Notes under the pieces: model-generated
Seen by the model: only the letters and a program-made list of their open reading frames with translations
What the model was told of the DNA's origin: nothing
Databases searched by the model: none
Source: Arctopsyche grandis
Lineage: Eukaryota; Arthropoda; Insecta; Trichoptera; Hydropsychidae
DNA: 64,000 nucleotides
Direction: 5' to 3'
Assembly (NCBI RefSeq): GCF_051622035.1
Contig: NC_135361.1
Coordinates: forward strand, 24,049,205 to 24,113,204
Part shown: one piece after another, positions 31,866 through 62,520 of the stretch
Layout of the letters: every line of letters starts with the position of its first letter
Numbering within the stretch: the stretch's first letter is position 1
Position numbers and translations under genes: made by a program

Positions 31866-32449
31866 TTAACCCTTTGAATGTCGACCGACGCCGATCGGCG
31901 TTTTGCCAACAAGTCCACGAGCCTGAAAAACACCGATGGGCGTTGTATTTTGAGCATGTACAAAGTAAACAAGAATACTACCTGCTAACCTTCCCGGTTA
32001 GCGTTGAAGAAAAATGCATTGAACATGGGTCGTGTAATCCATGTCAATCATTTGCCAACATCTATAAAGACTAGTTTACAAAATTTCTGAAATTATAACC
32101 ATAGCAGAATTTCCTGATGGAAATCCTAACTGCTGAGTATTTTAGATTGTCGCTTGGAATTTAGACTGTGAGCATTACATTTTAACTACAATCTAGAAAA
32201 TGGAACTATTTATGGAATAATACATTCATTAGACTTCTTTTATTTATTTTATATTATTGCAAGATATAAGAGAGTCTAAACACACCTTTACAAAATTCGA
32301 AATCTAGTGATCTAGCGTTTGTTTGGATTAGCTACAATTTTTATACCTGCTTTCTATTGGATTTCTAAATAGTTCTAGTTGGAAATGTTGGCAAAATTTT
32401 AAGCGTGGCGGGCTTTCAACAGAAAAGACGTCAGCACTCAAAGGGCTAA
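31866..32449 (+). mobile_element. TTAA MITE (family B), copy 2
   Basis: Left end TTAACCCTTTGAATG with the palindrome acgccgatcggcgt, right end gtcagcactcaaagggctaa. One flank is TTAA and the other CTAA. Collinear with 25811-26400. It lies between FAU and mGluR. Confidence 0.85.
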
Positions 32450-32601
32450 ATTATATTTGGTTTCCGTAGAGCTTAATTAAAAAAAACTTCAATCTTAAAA
32501 TTATACTCAATATTGATTTCGTTTTGGATTATTCTAATTACATATTTGGTAGAACTTAAAGCTTAGAAATGATTTGAGATCACAACTTTGAATTGAATGA
32601 T

Positions 32602-51889
<19,288 letters not shown>

Positions 51890-52043
51890 CTGAAATTTCA
51901 TAATAAAAAAAAGATTTTTAATTGACCGAAATCAATCTAAAAGGAATGATATATTGATAAGTGATAATATGAACCCTTGGAAAACCTGTTACCTACTACA
52001 TAGTTTATCATTGCGATAAATTATCCAATAAATTTTTTATTTT

Positions 52044-52570
52044 TTAACCTTTTTTCCCAAAATTTCCAAACTAGAATTATTGAGAAATCCAATAGAAAGC
52101 AGGTATAAGTAGCTAATCCAAACAAACCCTAGACAACTACCGCCGAGGATTTCCAGTTTTGTAAAGGTATGTTTAGACTCTCTAATGTATCTTGCAACAG
52201 TATAAAATAAACAAAAGAAGTCAATTAACGAATGTATTTTTCCAAAACTAGTTCCATCTTCTTCATTGTTGTTAAAATGTAATGCTCACAATCTAAATGC
52301 CAAGCCACAATCTGAAATACTCAGCAGCTATGGTTATAATTTCAGAAACTCCGGTGTAAACCAGTCTTTATAAACGTTGACAAATGAATGACACGGATTA
52401 CACGACCCATGTTTAATTCGTTTTTTTTCAATGCTACCTGGAAAGGCTTAGCGGGTAGTATTCTTGTTTACTTTCTACATGCTCAAAATACAACTCCTAT
52501 CGGCGTATTTCAGACTTATAGACTTGTTGGAAAAACAACAATCGGCGTTGGTCAGCATTCAAAGGGTTAA
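52044..52570 (-). mobile_element. TTAA MITE (family B), copy 5, reversed and internally deleted
   Basis: TTAA at both ends. The right end reads gtcagcattcaaagggttaa with caatcggcgttggtc beside it. The left terminal region is shortened compared with the copy at 33711. Confidence 0.75.
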
Positions 52571-52574
52571 TTAT

Positions 52575-52832
52575 TGTTCAATTTATTTATTTATACTTAC
52601 CATAATTAAATTACAGGTTACCCCAAAGCAACACCTATGGGCAAACTGGTACATATGTACTATATATAAATTTATACATTATATATTTAAAATTATATTC
52701 AATAGTGGTGACGCTATGGCCAATTTGGTGAGGAACCGTTTCAAAAATGAAAATCAGATGAATTGACAAAATCTGATAAAAATGGTTGACTTGGAACGCA
52801 AATATCCACGTCAGACCAGCAGCACCACATAA
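52575..52832 (-). mobile_element. SINE family A, old copy
   Basis: The diverged 3' domain (acaggttaccccaaagcaac) at the left, then ggaaccgtttc and gacaaaatctgataaaaatg, with ccagcagcac at the right end. It directly follows the TTAA MITE. Confidence 0.5.
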
Positions 52833-52961
52833 ATACTCCAATCAAAGTCAAACCAATTCATTCATTCATTAAATCAATTCATTTATTCAATATATTTTGT
52901 AAGTTTTCATTTATGGTTCATATATTTTGAAATTTCAATTCCACATTTGATGCTACAATAC

Positions 52962-53253
52962 TATAGCGTGGATGTGAGGAGGGGTTTCTGAGATCGGAGC
53001 GAAAGTCGCAGCGAGTAGTGGTAGAGATAGTTTATTGTTGATCTGACGACGATACAGCTCCGAATGAATGCACGGAACAGATCCACCGAATATTTATACA
53101 CAGCGTGTACTCTCGGCACAGAGATATCATTGGTCGATGGGTTGCGAGACCTTATTGGTTGTTATACATTCATACATCGAGGTCTTTTTGCGCGAGCGCG
53201 AGATCAGGAGATCAGTGGTCGACGAGCACTAATCACCAAATCTCTACGTGACA
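52962..53253 (-). mobile_element. Solo LTR fossil, Gypsy-like family, 4-bp duplication ATAC
   Basis: 292 bp flanked by ATAC on both sides (52958-52961, 53254-53257). The ends and general composition match the LTRs at 27456 and 45812. Internal region absent; old. Confidence 0.7.
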
Positions 53254-54127
53254 ATACATTGTGGAAAATTTGCGATAAAATTAATCATGATATTATATTT
53301 CTTTAAAAAATAATTATTGATAGATAAATATATGTAACTACTGTTGAATTAAGGTTTCCATTATGTTAAGGCATAATATTTTGAAAATTTTCTAATATAA
53401 TTTGCAAGTTTCTTTAACCAAGACACGAAAAACAAACTTGAAAGGTTTGATCATATAATATTTGAAACGCGTGTTAGGGAAACCGCAGTAAAGGTAGAGA
53501 GTTTTGTAAAAAAACATATAGAAAGCCTTATAAAATGAAACGCCAATAAATAGGGTGACCACTCGTCTCGTTTTGGAAGGAACTGTCTCATTTTGGAAAG
53601 ATTGGTTGATTTGTCCCGTTTTGTCCGTCCACTGGTGCATAGAGAAATTTTTAAATGTTTTCGATATTGTTTTTTCCTTGTTTCCGTATTTTCCTTGTTT
53701 TTACAAATCAATTTGTTTCCCAAAAATAAATATTATTATGTAAATATACGTACATTTAGATACAATATATTTATTTTAATGTAATATTGAAATATTTTGT
53801 TAAATTATTCATTTTACATACATGTCTGAAAAAAAATTATACTACTTAAAAAAAGAATAATTTTCACAATTAAAAGAAAACGAAAATATCTTTTTAAAAA
53901 ATTTGTACTTTTTTCTTGTTAATTTTACGTTTCAGAAAAAAAATCAGTCTATGTTGCATAAATATCAAACAATATATAATCTTGTTTCGTTTTTCCTTGT
54001 ACATTATAAGACTTGTTCATTCTGAAAAAAGCACTATAATTTCTTTGACAATCTAATTGGGTATTTGAGAGATAAATTATAAAATTTTTGAAAGTATGTA
54101 CAACACATTTTTTTTAATATTATGTAT

Positions 54128-56053
54128 ACTAGTGTTTTTACCCGGCTTCGCTCGGTATTTTAACCCTCTTAAACATGGCCAATCTAAAAGTAAACATTTC
54201 ATTAGATTTATTTGAATATTCATTTGTTTTTTTATTTCATTGGACGTCTACGGAAGGAATAATAAATAAGAAACATACATAAATACAAAGTATCTTTCGA
54301 AATTATATATATATCGGGGGGGGGGGGGGTGATAATTTTTTTGCGGAGCGTCCCGTTATGAATCCTGGAAAATATGGTCACATAAACTTAACGACAATAA
54401 AATGAAACCTGATATTCTTAAGACACTGTGTAGAATTAATCTTAATCTAATCTATAATTTGGAAAGAGACTTTGTATGTAAATATCCTTGGTCGTCGTCG
54501 TCGTCCGTAGATCGGTGACGTCATCGAACACGTGATTCGATTATTTTTTTTTCGATCCATGGGCGCCGATTTGTTTTTTTCGATTCAATGGATTCACCCC
54601 CGCGGGGGCGCAAGGCGAGTAGTATCATGGGGCCCCGCCAGGGGCGCCACAAGGGGCGCAACCCCGTGGGGCCCCGAAGGGGGCGCAGGGTGGCGCAGTC
54701 TCATGGGGCGCAGCCCCATGGTGCCCCGAAGGGGGCGTAGCCTCATGGGGCGTAGCCCCATGGGGCCCCGAAGGGGTCGCAGGGGGGCGCAGCCTCATTG
54801 GGCCCCAAAGGGGGCGCAGCCTCATGGGGCACAGCCCCATGGGGCCCCGAAGGGGGCGCAGGGGGTGCAGCCTAATGGGGCGTAGTCTTATGGGGCGTAG
54901 CCTTATGGGGCGCAGTCTTATGGGGCGCTGCCTTATGGGGCGCCGCCTTATGGGGCGCCGCCTTATGGAGCTTAGCCGCATGGGGCCCCGAAGGGGGCGC
55001 AAGGGGGCGCAGCCTCATGGGGCGCAGCCCCATGGGGCTCCGAAGGGGGCGCAGCCTCATGGGGCGAAGCCCCCTTCGGCGAAGCCCTAAACGGCAACTG
55101 ATCATGGGGGCGAAGCCCTAGATGGCATTTAATCATTGGGGCGAAGCCCTAGACGGCATTTAATCATTGGGGCGAAGCCCTAGACGGCAACTGATCACGG
55201 AGGCGAAGCCCTAGACGGCATTCAATCATGGGGGCGTGGAGGGGCGAAGCCCTAAAAGGCATTAACTAAGGGGGGCGAAGCCCTAGACGGCATTTAATCA
55301 TGGGGGCGCGGAGGGGCGAAGCCCTAAAAGGCAACTGATAATGGGGGCGAAGCCCTAGACGGCAATTAATCATGGGGACGTGGAGGGGCGAAGCCCTTAT
55401 CGGCAACTGATCATGGGGGCGAAGCCCTAGATGGCATTTAATCATGGGGGCGCGGAGGGGCGAAGCCCTGATAGGCATTTACTAAGGGGGGCGAAGCCCT
55501 AGACGGCATTTATTCATGGGGGCGCGGAGGGGCGAAGCCCCAAAAGGCATTAGCTAAGGGGGGCGAAGCCCTAAACGGCATTTAATAATGGGGGCGCGGA
55601 GGGGCGAAGCCCTAAAAGGCAACTGATAATGGGGGCGAAGCCCTAGACGGCAATTAATCATGGGGACGTGGAGGGGCGAAGCCCTTATCGGCAACTGATC
55701 ATGGGGGCGAAGCCCTAGACGGCTTTGAATCATGGGGGCGCGGAGGGGTGAAGCCCTAAAAGGCAACTGATCATGGGGGCGAAGCCCTAAACGGCAATTG
55801 CTCATGGGGCGTGGAGGGGCGAAGCCCTAGAAGGCAAAGGCTCAGGGGGGTGCCGAGGGCGAAGCCCTAGAAGGCAAAAAAAAAATTTTTTTTTTTGATT
55901 TTTTTAAATTTTTTTTTTATTTTTTTTTTATTTTTTTTTTAAATTTTTTTTTTAAATTTTTAAATTTTTTTTTTTTTTTTAATTAAATTAGCTTAGTCAT
56001 GTTTAAGCGGTTTATATTATAAACACTGAGCGAAGCCGGGTAATACAGCTAGT
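54128..56053. mobile_element. Element with inverted CTAG...CCCGGCTTCGCTC ends and an expanded GC-rich tandem array
   Basis: The left end ACTAGTGTTTTTACCCGGC followed by TTCGCTCGG is matched in reverse by the right end (gagcgaagccgggtaatac then agctagt). Between them lies about 1.3 kb of GC-rich tandem repeats. 54600-55080 is built on ggggcgcagcc and catggggccccgaaggg. 55080-55880 is built on ggggcgaagcccta plus ggcaactgatcatgg-type spacers. The second part has a 288-bp higher-order period (55326 and 55614). A run of T and A homopolymers follows (55878-55985). The frames that stay open across the array are a by-product of the repeat. Confidence 0.65.
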
Positions 56054-57206
56054 TTATAATATTTCAAATAATTAATTTTACATGCGCGTATATATTCAAT
56101 TATGTAAAGTTAAATTTGTATTCACCGTCGGCTTTTTTTTGTTTTTGTAAAACATTTTTATGTTTTTGAGACGCGTCAAAAACAGAGTCATAAATTCGCA
56201 TTAAAGAGATCGGCGAACGCTAACAGCAGAACTAATAAATCAAAATTTTCCGATCCACCGAAAAGCTTTGGTTTTTAAAGCGCACTCGTTCGGAACTGCT
56301 ATTATTAAATAGATAACAGCTTTTCTTCTCAGAAAATTTTCCACTAAACGTATTGCCGAAAGGAAAGAAAATCGCGTACTTACAAATACATACACACACA
56401 CATACACATATTTATGTATGAAAAATTGAAATATTGTTCAAATATTCAGGTAATATTAGTCGTATGTTATTGGTACGTTTACACGCAAAGTAAATGCTGT
56501 ATGACAAATTTAGTTGCGCAAAGGGATTACATCGTTTGTTCATTACAAGCTTAACTCGCAACTTCGTGTGAATTACGCGCACAGTCCACAACGGAATTAT
56601 TAATATACACTGTGCACGCATTAATTCCGTGTTAATATATTATTTTTCCTAAGACCTTAATGTGCTCAGAAATAAAACGAAACAAAAACTCAACCGACTG
56701 CGGAAGCACTCGAAACGTTTGCGGTGAGAACTAATTTAAAATAAGAGGACGACGAGGATTCTTCGGTGGTCGCGAAGGGAAATGTAATATAATATACATA
56801 GTTGGCAACTTCCGAACGATCGACCCGTGGAAAATTGTGGGAAAATCAACTGGCGTAAAGCAGGACTCTGGAGAGGTACCATTGATGCTCTTCCTCCGAA
56901 TCAACTTAATTAAAAATCCTCGTTTAATAGTTCGTGACGGGCCCAAATGCGTACGCTCGCTGATCCGCAAATTCTTCGCAAAGTTTGAATAGCGAAATTC
57001 AACTCAAAGCAACGGCAATGCTTCAGTTTAATTTCAGATGGTATTCTCCTGATAATTCTCAAAAAAAGAAACCCGTTAAGGTTGTTACGATATGAAATAT
57101 TCATCGTCAAAGTTTACACAATGAATTTATTACTGCAAATTTTTCAATCTCTTCCGTGACTTCTGTTTTTAAATTGTACTTGGCTCACTATTGAATGAAA
57201 TGTGTA

Positions 57207-57214
<8 letters not shown>

Positions 57215-57285
<71 letters not shown>
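57215..57285. repeat. (TA)n microsatellite
   Basis: About 35 TA units. Confidence 0.95.
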
Positions 57286-57286
<1 letters not shown>

Positions 57287-58079
57287 CAATGAAGATAATT
57301 GAAGGTTTCGACGCGTGTATCATATGTTCCAGAAAGATGGTCCGAAAATTAATATTTCTTTCAGGTCGACTTCTTGGAATGACATCATCCTTATTGTCGC
57401 AGATTATACTCGATCTTATAAGGGATAAAACAAATATATTTCCGAAAATATATGTGTTCATTCATTTTTCAGTTTTAGTTAAAACTATCATTACGAAGTT
57501 CAGCTTTTTATCAGAACAGATATATTAAATATTAATGAAATTTGTAGGCTCATAGAAGTTTGAGTAAATTAAGGTAAGCAGAATTTCATTAGTTAAAGTT
57601 TCGTATGTGTAAAGTATGATCGTTGAATATTCTCTTCACAACCACATAATCTTGTACGGGTATAATAGTAATTTGTCAGTATTTTAGTTCTTCGAGCGTT
57701 TCAAATTAATCTCAACTCACTGTACAATTAATCGTGAGAACTTTACGTAAAGTCAATTCTCGCCATTTGTATTCGTTGGGTGTGAACGGAAAAAAGGGTT
57801 AAAAGGAAAATCGTAACGGGAAAAGTTTCCCACGCAATTGATTATTCTCTCTTAGTGAATCGGAAAATGACAAAATGATAGACATTTATCTTTCACAGCT
57901 TCAAAGCGTCGTGGAAAAGGCTCTTATTCTGAACACACACTCACCTTTGCTACTTTAAAAGTTTCCGGAAAAGTGCACTTTCACGTTCCCAACTAAGCCA
58001 TTTAATTTTAATATTTGATACACATATGTATGTAAAAATGAAAGTCGTAATTAAGAGTCCCAAATCTGAGTATTCCAAT

Positions 58080-58496
58080 ACTTTTTATACGTTCTATTTT
58101 TCCATTTTTCTTCCATTATTTTTTTCGATCCTTTAAATATGTGTGGTCTTTACAAAAAAATTAGTATAATTCTGATATAGTATGTGATGAAAATACAAAA
58201 AAAAACATCAAATTTAATTAATAGGAAGTGGGATTTTTTCCTGTCAAAAATGTTTTTTTCCACAACCCTGAACGTATCAAGCTGAGAATTTATGTTTGTA
58301 TCTAATATATAATTTCGAAAGAGAATTTTGTATGTAAGTATGTAAGAAAATGGTAAAAAACTAGTTCTTTATGTACTTACTTAGACTTGATAAGGTTTTG
58401 GTCAGAATTTGTAATTCGGTTTAATTTTTTTTAAAACAATATTTCATTATTTTATTTTGACCTTTAAAACTATTTATCTTCTTGATATTTAATGTG

Positions 58497-58577
<81 letters not shown>

Positions 58578-58800
58578 GATTTTAAGTAACAAAAAAAAAT
58601 TGAACAAAATCCGACGACCAGAAGTAGAACTTTTGTATTATGTAAGTTTCCCTATATTTGCGCTCAATTTGTATCGAAAATGCTTATGTTTAATTATCGA
58701 ATTTTGTTTTTTATCCTTCTTATATTGCTTTAACTACATAGATAAAGTAGTGGGTTGGTCACATCCATTTTTTTTTATTTGTAATCTAAAGCACATTTGA
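58080..58800 (+). repeat. Dispersed repeat E, copy 3, with an internal (TA)n tract
   Basis: Collinear with the reverse of 23830-24300 (for example cgctcaatttgtatcgaaaa and ttgataaggttttggtcaga). A TA run of about 38 units at 58500-58576 lies inside. The LINE begins next to its right end. Confidence 0.65.
58500..58576. repeat. (TA)n microsatellite in repeat E
   Basis: About 38 TA units. The TA tract is missing from the E copy at 23830. Confidence 0.95.
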
Positions 58801-58866
58801 TACTAAGTACATATTTGATGTAACAGATTATATTGCTGTCGGTTCCCTCATCACTGAGGATCGTGA

Positions 58867-61800
58867 CTATGATGTGCGGTCAACCAGCTGCCTCCATTCA
58901 GTTCTAAATTCGGCCAGGCGAAGACTTGCTACCGTGGAAGCGCCCGTCGCTGCAGATACTTGGTCAGTCCAGCGTGCGGGGGATCTGCCTCTGGCTCTTC
59001 TGCCTTCGACGCTACCAACCACAACCAACCGCTCCAGGCTCTCCTCACCTCTTCGTGCAATGTGGCCGAAGAACTGCAATATACGTTTCAGGCATATTGT
59101 TGACAATCTATCCTTGATTTTCAATTCTTCAAGAATAGACACATTCGTGCGTTTGTCGGTCCAAGGCACGCGCAGTAGCCGTCTCCAGGACCACATCTCG
59201 AAGGCATCGATTCTCCTTCTATCCGCCGCCTTCATGGTCCACGTCTCGACACCATAAAGGCAGACAGAAAAAACGAGACTCTTCACGAGACGGATTTTGA
59301 CAGCAGTTGTAATGGCTCTATTCTTCCAAATCTTCGTTAGTTGTGACATTGCCGATTTTGCTAATGTAATCCGGCGCCGTATTTCCAATTCGCTGCCGCC
59401 GTTGTTAGATATGAGTGACCCCAGATAGACAAAATTATCAACCACATCTATACCGTTTAAAGCTGAGTTGTTGTTTTGCAGCTGTTGGTGACGGTCAATT
59501 ATCATAATTTTTGTTTTGGGGCGGTTTATCTGGAGGCCAAGCACATTACTCTCTGTCTCAACACGACGGATCAGTTCGGCCATTTCTTCATGATTATTAG
59601 CTATGAGCGTTGTGTCATCCGCATACCGAAGATTGGATAGTTTTTTTCCACCAATGGACACTCCACCCTTCCAACCATCCAGTGCTCTACGCATTATATA
59701 CTCTCCATATATATTAAATAGGTCTGGAGATAATATACACCCTTGCCTTACTCCACGTTGTACTCGAAAATTTGTCGAGTTTAGCGAATTGATTCGAACT
59801 ACTGCATTGTTATCATTATACAAGTTATGTATTATCTTTACAAGATGCATGGGGACTCCCATGTCCAGTAGAACTTTCCACAGATAGTCCCAGTTCACAA
59901 AGTCAAAAGCTTTTTTATAGTCTATAAAACAAAGAACGGCTGGAGTTTGAAACTCCCGACATTTTTCAATGAGTTGACGTATATTCAGTATTTGTTCCCT
60001 CGTCCCTTTGCCTTTTACAAACCCTGCTTGTTCGTTCGGTATTTGCCATCCAAGGTAACTGCTCAAACGATCTTTAATTATATACAGCAATACTTTACTA
60101 GAGTGCGATATTAAGGCTAAGGTCCTGTAATTCTCGCATTTTTTTGTAGATCCTTTCTTGTGTAAGGGAATGAATATTGAATTGACCCAATCTTTCGGCC
60201 ATACTCCGTTTACCCAGATCTTGTTGCACATATTACATAGCGCCTTTATCGCAGTTTCACCAAGCTCTTTCAGAAGTTCAGCTTGTATACCATCGCTGCC
60301 AGGAGACTTTTTACATTTCAGTTTCTTTATGGCATTTACAACTTCAGATGTCAAGATGTCAGGCTCCCTGACATCATCAATTAGGGAAACAATTGAGGTC
60401 GACGAACTACCACTGTACAATTCCGAACAGTATTCTTTCCATCGGTTGAGTATCACATCAATATCTGTAAGCGTGTTTCCAAATTGATCATCTATTGTCC
60501 AAGTTTTGGGTGAAAATTTTTGAGTGACGATTTTTACTTTGTGAAAAATATCCCTTGCCTGATTCTTTAATGCGTGTTTTTCTATCTCCTCACATATGTC
60601 ATTTATATATTTAGCTTTATCCCGCCTACAACTCCTTTGAATATCTTTATGTAATATTGCATACCTTTCAAGATATTCTGTCGATGTTATGCCAGTTTGT
60701 TTAAGTCTTTTACGTTCTTTTATCTTAACCCAAGTTGAATCAGAGATAAAAGAAAATTTTTGAGTGACGATTTTTACTTTGTGAAAAATATCCCTTGCCT
60801 GATTCTTTAATGCGTGTTTTTCTATCTCCTCACATATGTCATTTATATATTTAGCTTTATCCCGCCTACAACTCCTTTGAATATCTTTATGTAATATTGC
60901 ATACCTTTCAAGATATTCTGTCGATGTTATGCCAGTTTGTTTAAGTCTTTTACGTTATTTTATCTTAACCCAAGTTGAATCAGAGATAAAAGACTTACGA
61001 TGTTCATTTTGCGGTGTTTGATGTTTTCTGGCATACCGAATTATGAGATCTTTAAAAATTTTCCAAGACTCTTCTACATCTACATTAGGATTTATTTGGA
61101 ATTCTGCATCTTTTTCTCTGATTACATTGCCAAAATTAATTACATCATCATTGGTGAGTTTAATTGCTTTATTTTGATGTCTTTTAATCATTTTCAATTT
61201 CAGTCGAAATTTAGCAACAAGTAAGTTATGGTCCGATCCGCAATCTGCACCTGGATATGTTTTGACGTTATGTATCGATGATTTCCATCTAGAATTTATT
61301 AATACATAATCGATTTGGTTGCGGTGACGATCCCCAGGAGATATCCAAGTGTACAATCGCCTAGGATGATGTTGAAACCAAGTATTCATAATGGACATTT
61401 TATTTTCAATGCAGAAACTTATAAGTTTCTCTCCTCTCTCATTTTGAATACCCAATCCATATTTACCTACTATGTTATCAATGTTGCTATTATTACCGAC
61501 TTTGGCATTAAAATCACCAAGAATGATGGTCATTTCTTTGTTTGAGATATTTGACAATGTATCGAGTAGTGAAGCATAGAACGCATTTATTTTAATATCT
61601 TCGGCATCTGCAGTAGGAGCATATATTTGAAGGATGTTTAGTTTATACGGATGCGTGTTGAGTTTTAAGTGTATAAGTCTGTCACTTATGGGGTTGTAGC
61701 CAATTAGTGCACTGGTTAATTTAGATGCTAAGATCACCGCGACACCGCTATGTGACGAATCTTGGTTACCAGAAAAATATATCGTATTTCCATTTGAAGT

Positions 61801-62196
61801 TTTATAATGGCCGTTGTTCTTCCAGTGCGTTTCCGAGATTCCGAGTATATCTAGCCCATGACTGTACATCTCTTTCTCAACAACCAGTGTTTTCCCAGGA
61901 TTCAGGAGTCCTCTAACGTTCCAAGTACCTATTTTGGATTTGTTCCGTAAAGTTTCTCCAGTCGCATATTTTCCACATGATGCCTGGTGAGTCACATGCA
62001 TGTGGCCAGTAGCCAATTTCACACCGTGAGACCTGGAACCTCGAAGGCGCCGGGTGTCAGCCGGAGAGTCAGACTTCTTCACACTTTTATTTTTGTACAT
62101 CATAGTTATCTTGGGAGAATACTGCAGTGGATTCCCACTTCCTTCTACAGCGCAGTAAATGTTTTGACATCTTATACTGGAAGAGCTGCTGCCCAC
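58867..62196 (-). CDS. LINE endonuclease-reverse transcriptase ORF, one internal stop
   Basis: 1110 codons in one frame. The APE-type endonuclease has KIGTWNVRGLL, LDILGISETHW, LQIYAPTADAE, ILGDFNAKVG, NQIDYVLI and GSDHNLL. The reverse transcriptase has LKCKKSPGSDGIQAELLK, FIPLHKKGS, QAGFVKGKGTREQI, FIDYKKAFDFVNW, RGVRQGCILSPDLFN, the catalytic LRYADDTTLIA, and FVYLGSLI. The C-terminal region ends WTDQVSAATGAS and ARGRSPARW-type motifs. The frame is open throughout except for a TAA at 60957-60955. That stop lies in one of two tandem 240-bp (80-codon) copies, 60512-60751 and 60752-60991; the other copy has GAA there. No ATG precedes residue 32 (ATG at 62103), so the start is uncertain. As it stands translation would give an endonuclease-only protein. 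Confidence 0.9.
60512..60991 (-). repeat. 240-bp in-frame tandem duplication inside the LINE ORF
   Basis: 60512-60751 and 60752-60991 match at 239 of 240 positions as read. The single difference (60717 c, 60957 a) turns a glutamate codon into TAA on the coding strand. The repeated segment encodes 80 residues of the linker between endonuclease and reverse transcriptase (for example STWVKIKERKRLKQTGIT). Confidence 0.93.
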
Positions 62197-62520
62197 TACC
62201 AGGGATTTATTATAGAGTTTCCTTCTCTGTCAAAGATGATACGGTACCTTTGAAAACCGGGTTGTGCTTTTGTTAAGCGGCGGCACTTACTTGCCGCTGA
62301 CCTGAGACCGTCATAGTGTTGTGTGACATTTTATAGAGTGAAACTTACCACGGATTCACTCATCACCACTCTTATCTCAGCGCTCCTTGTCCAGGACCAC
62401 CATGTCGCCATGGCAGTTGACTGCAAGAGTCGTTCCCCTATTTGCAACTTGGGGACCTGAGCGGTTGCATGGAGCTCTGCTCTGAGCTTATTAATTACTC
62501 CGTGCGGACGGACGTGTGTT

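Larger units (their letters stand above)
58810..62520 (-). mobile_element. Nearly full-length non-LTR retrotransposon (CFDP2/RTE-like LINE)
   Basis: One long minus-strand frame (62196 to 58867) encodes an endonuclease and a reverse transcriptase. A non-coding leader of about 300 bp lies at 62200-62520, and only a few tens of bp follow the stop. Exact ends and target duplication were not found. The protein style (GTWNVRGLLNPGK at the start, GHIARR and ARGRSPARWTDQ at the end) is that of insect elements often annotated as craniofacial development protein 2-like, here placed tentatively in the RTE group. Confidence 0.85.

Noticed and set aside
54532-55805. Long open frames on both strands with repeated MGRSPMGPRRG-like or LRPHDQLPI-like units, looking like repetitive proteins
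   Set aside because: They stay open because the GC-rich tandem array lacks stops in some frames. Both strands are open over the same DNA, and there is no promoter or conserved domain.
58874-59257. Plus-strand frame of 127 residues opposite the LINE
   Set aside because: Shadow of the LINE coding strand; no family signature.
60955-62196. Endonuclease frame as a host gene (craniofacial development protein 2-like)
   Set aside because: It is in frame with a reverse transcriptase of the same element and ends at a stop inside a tandem duplication. It is the first part of a LINE, not a host gene.
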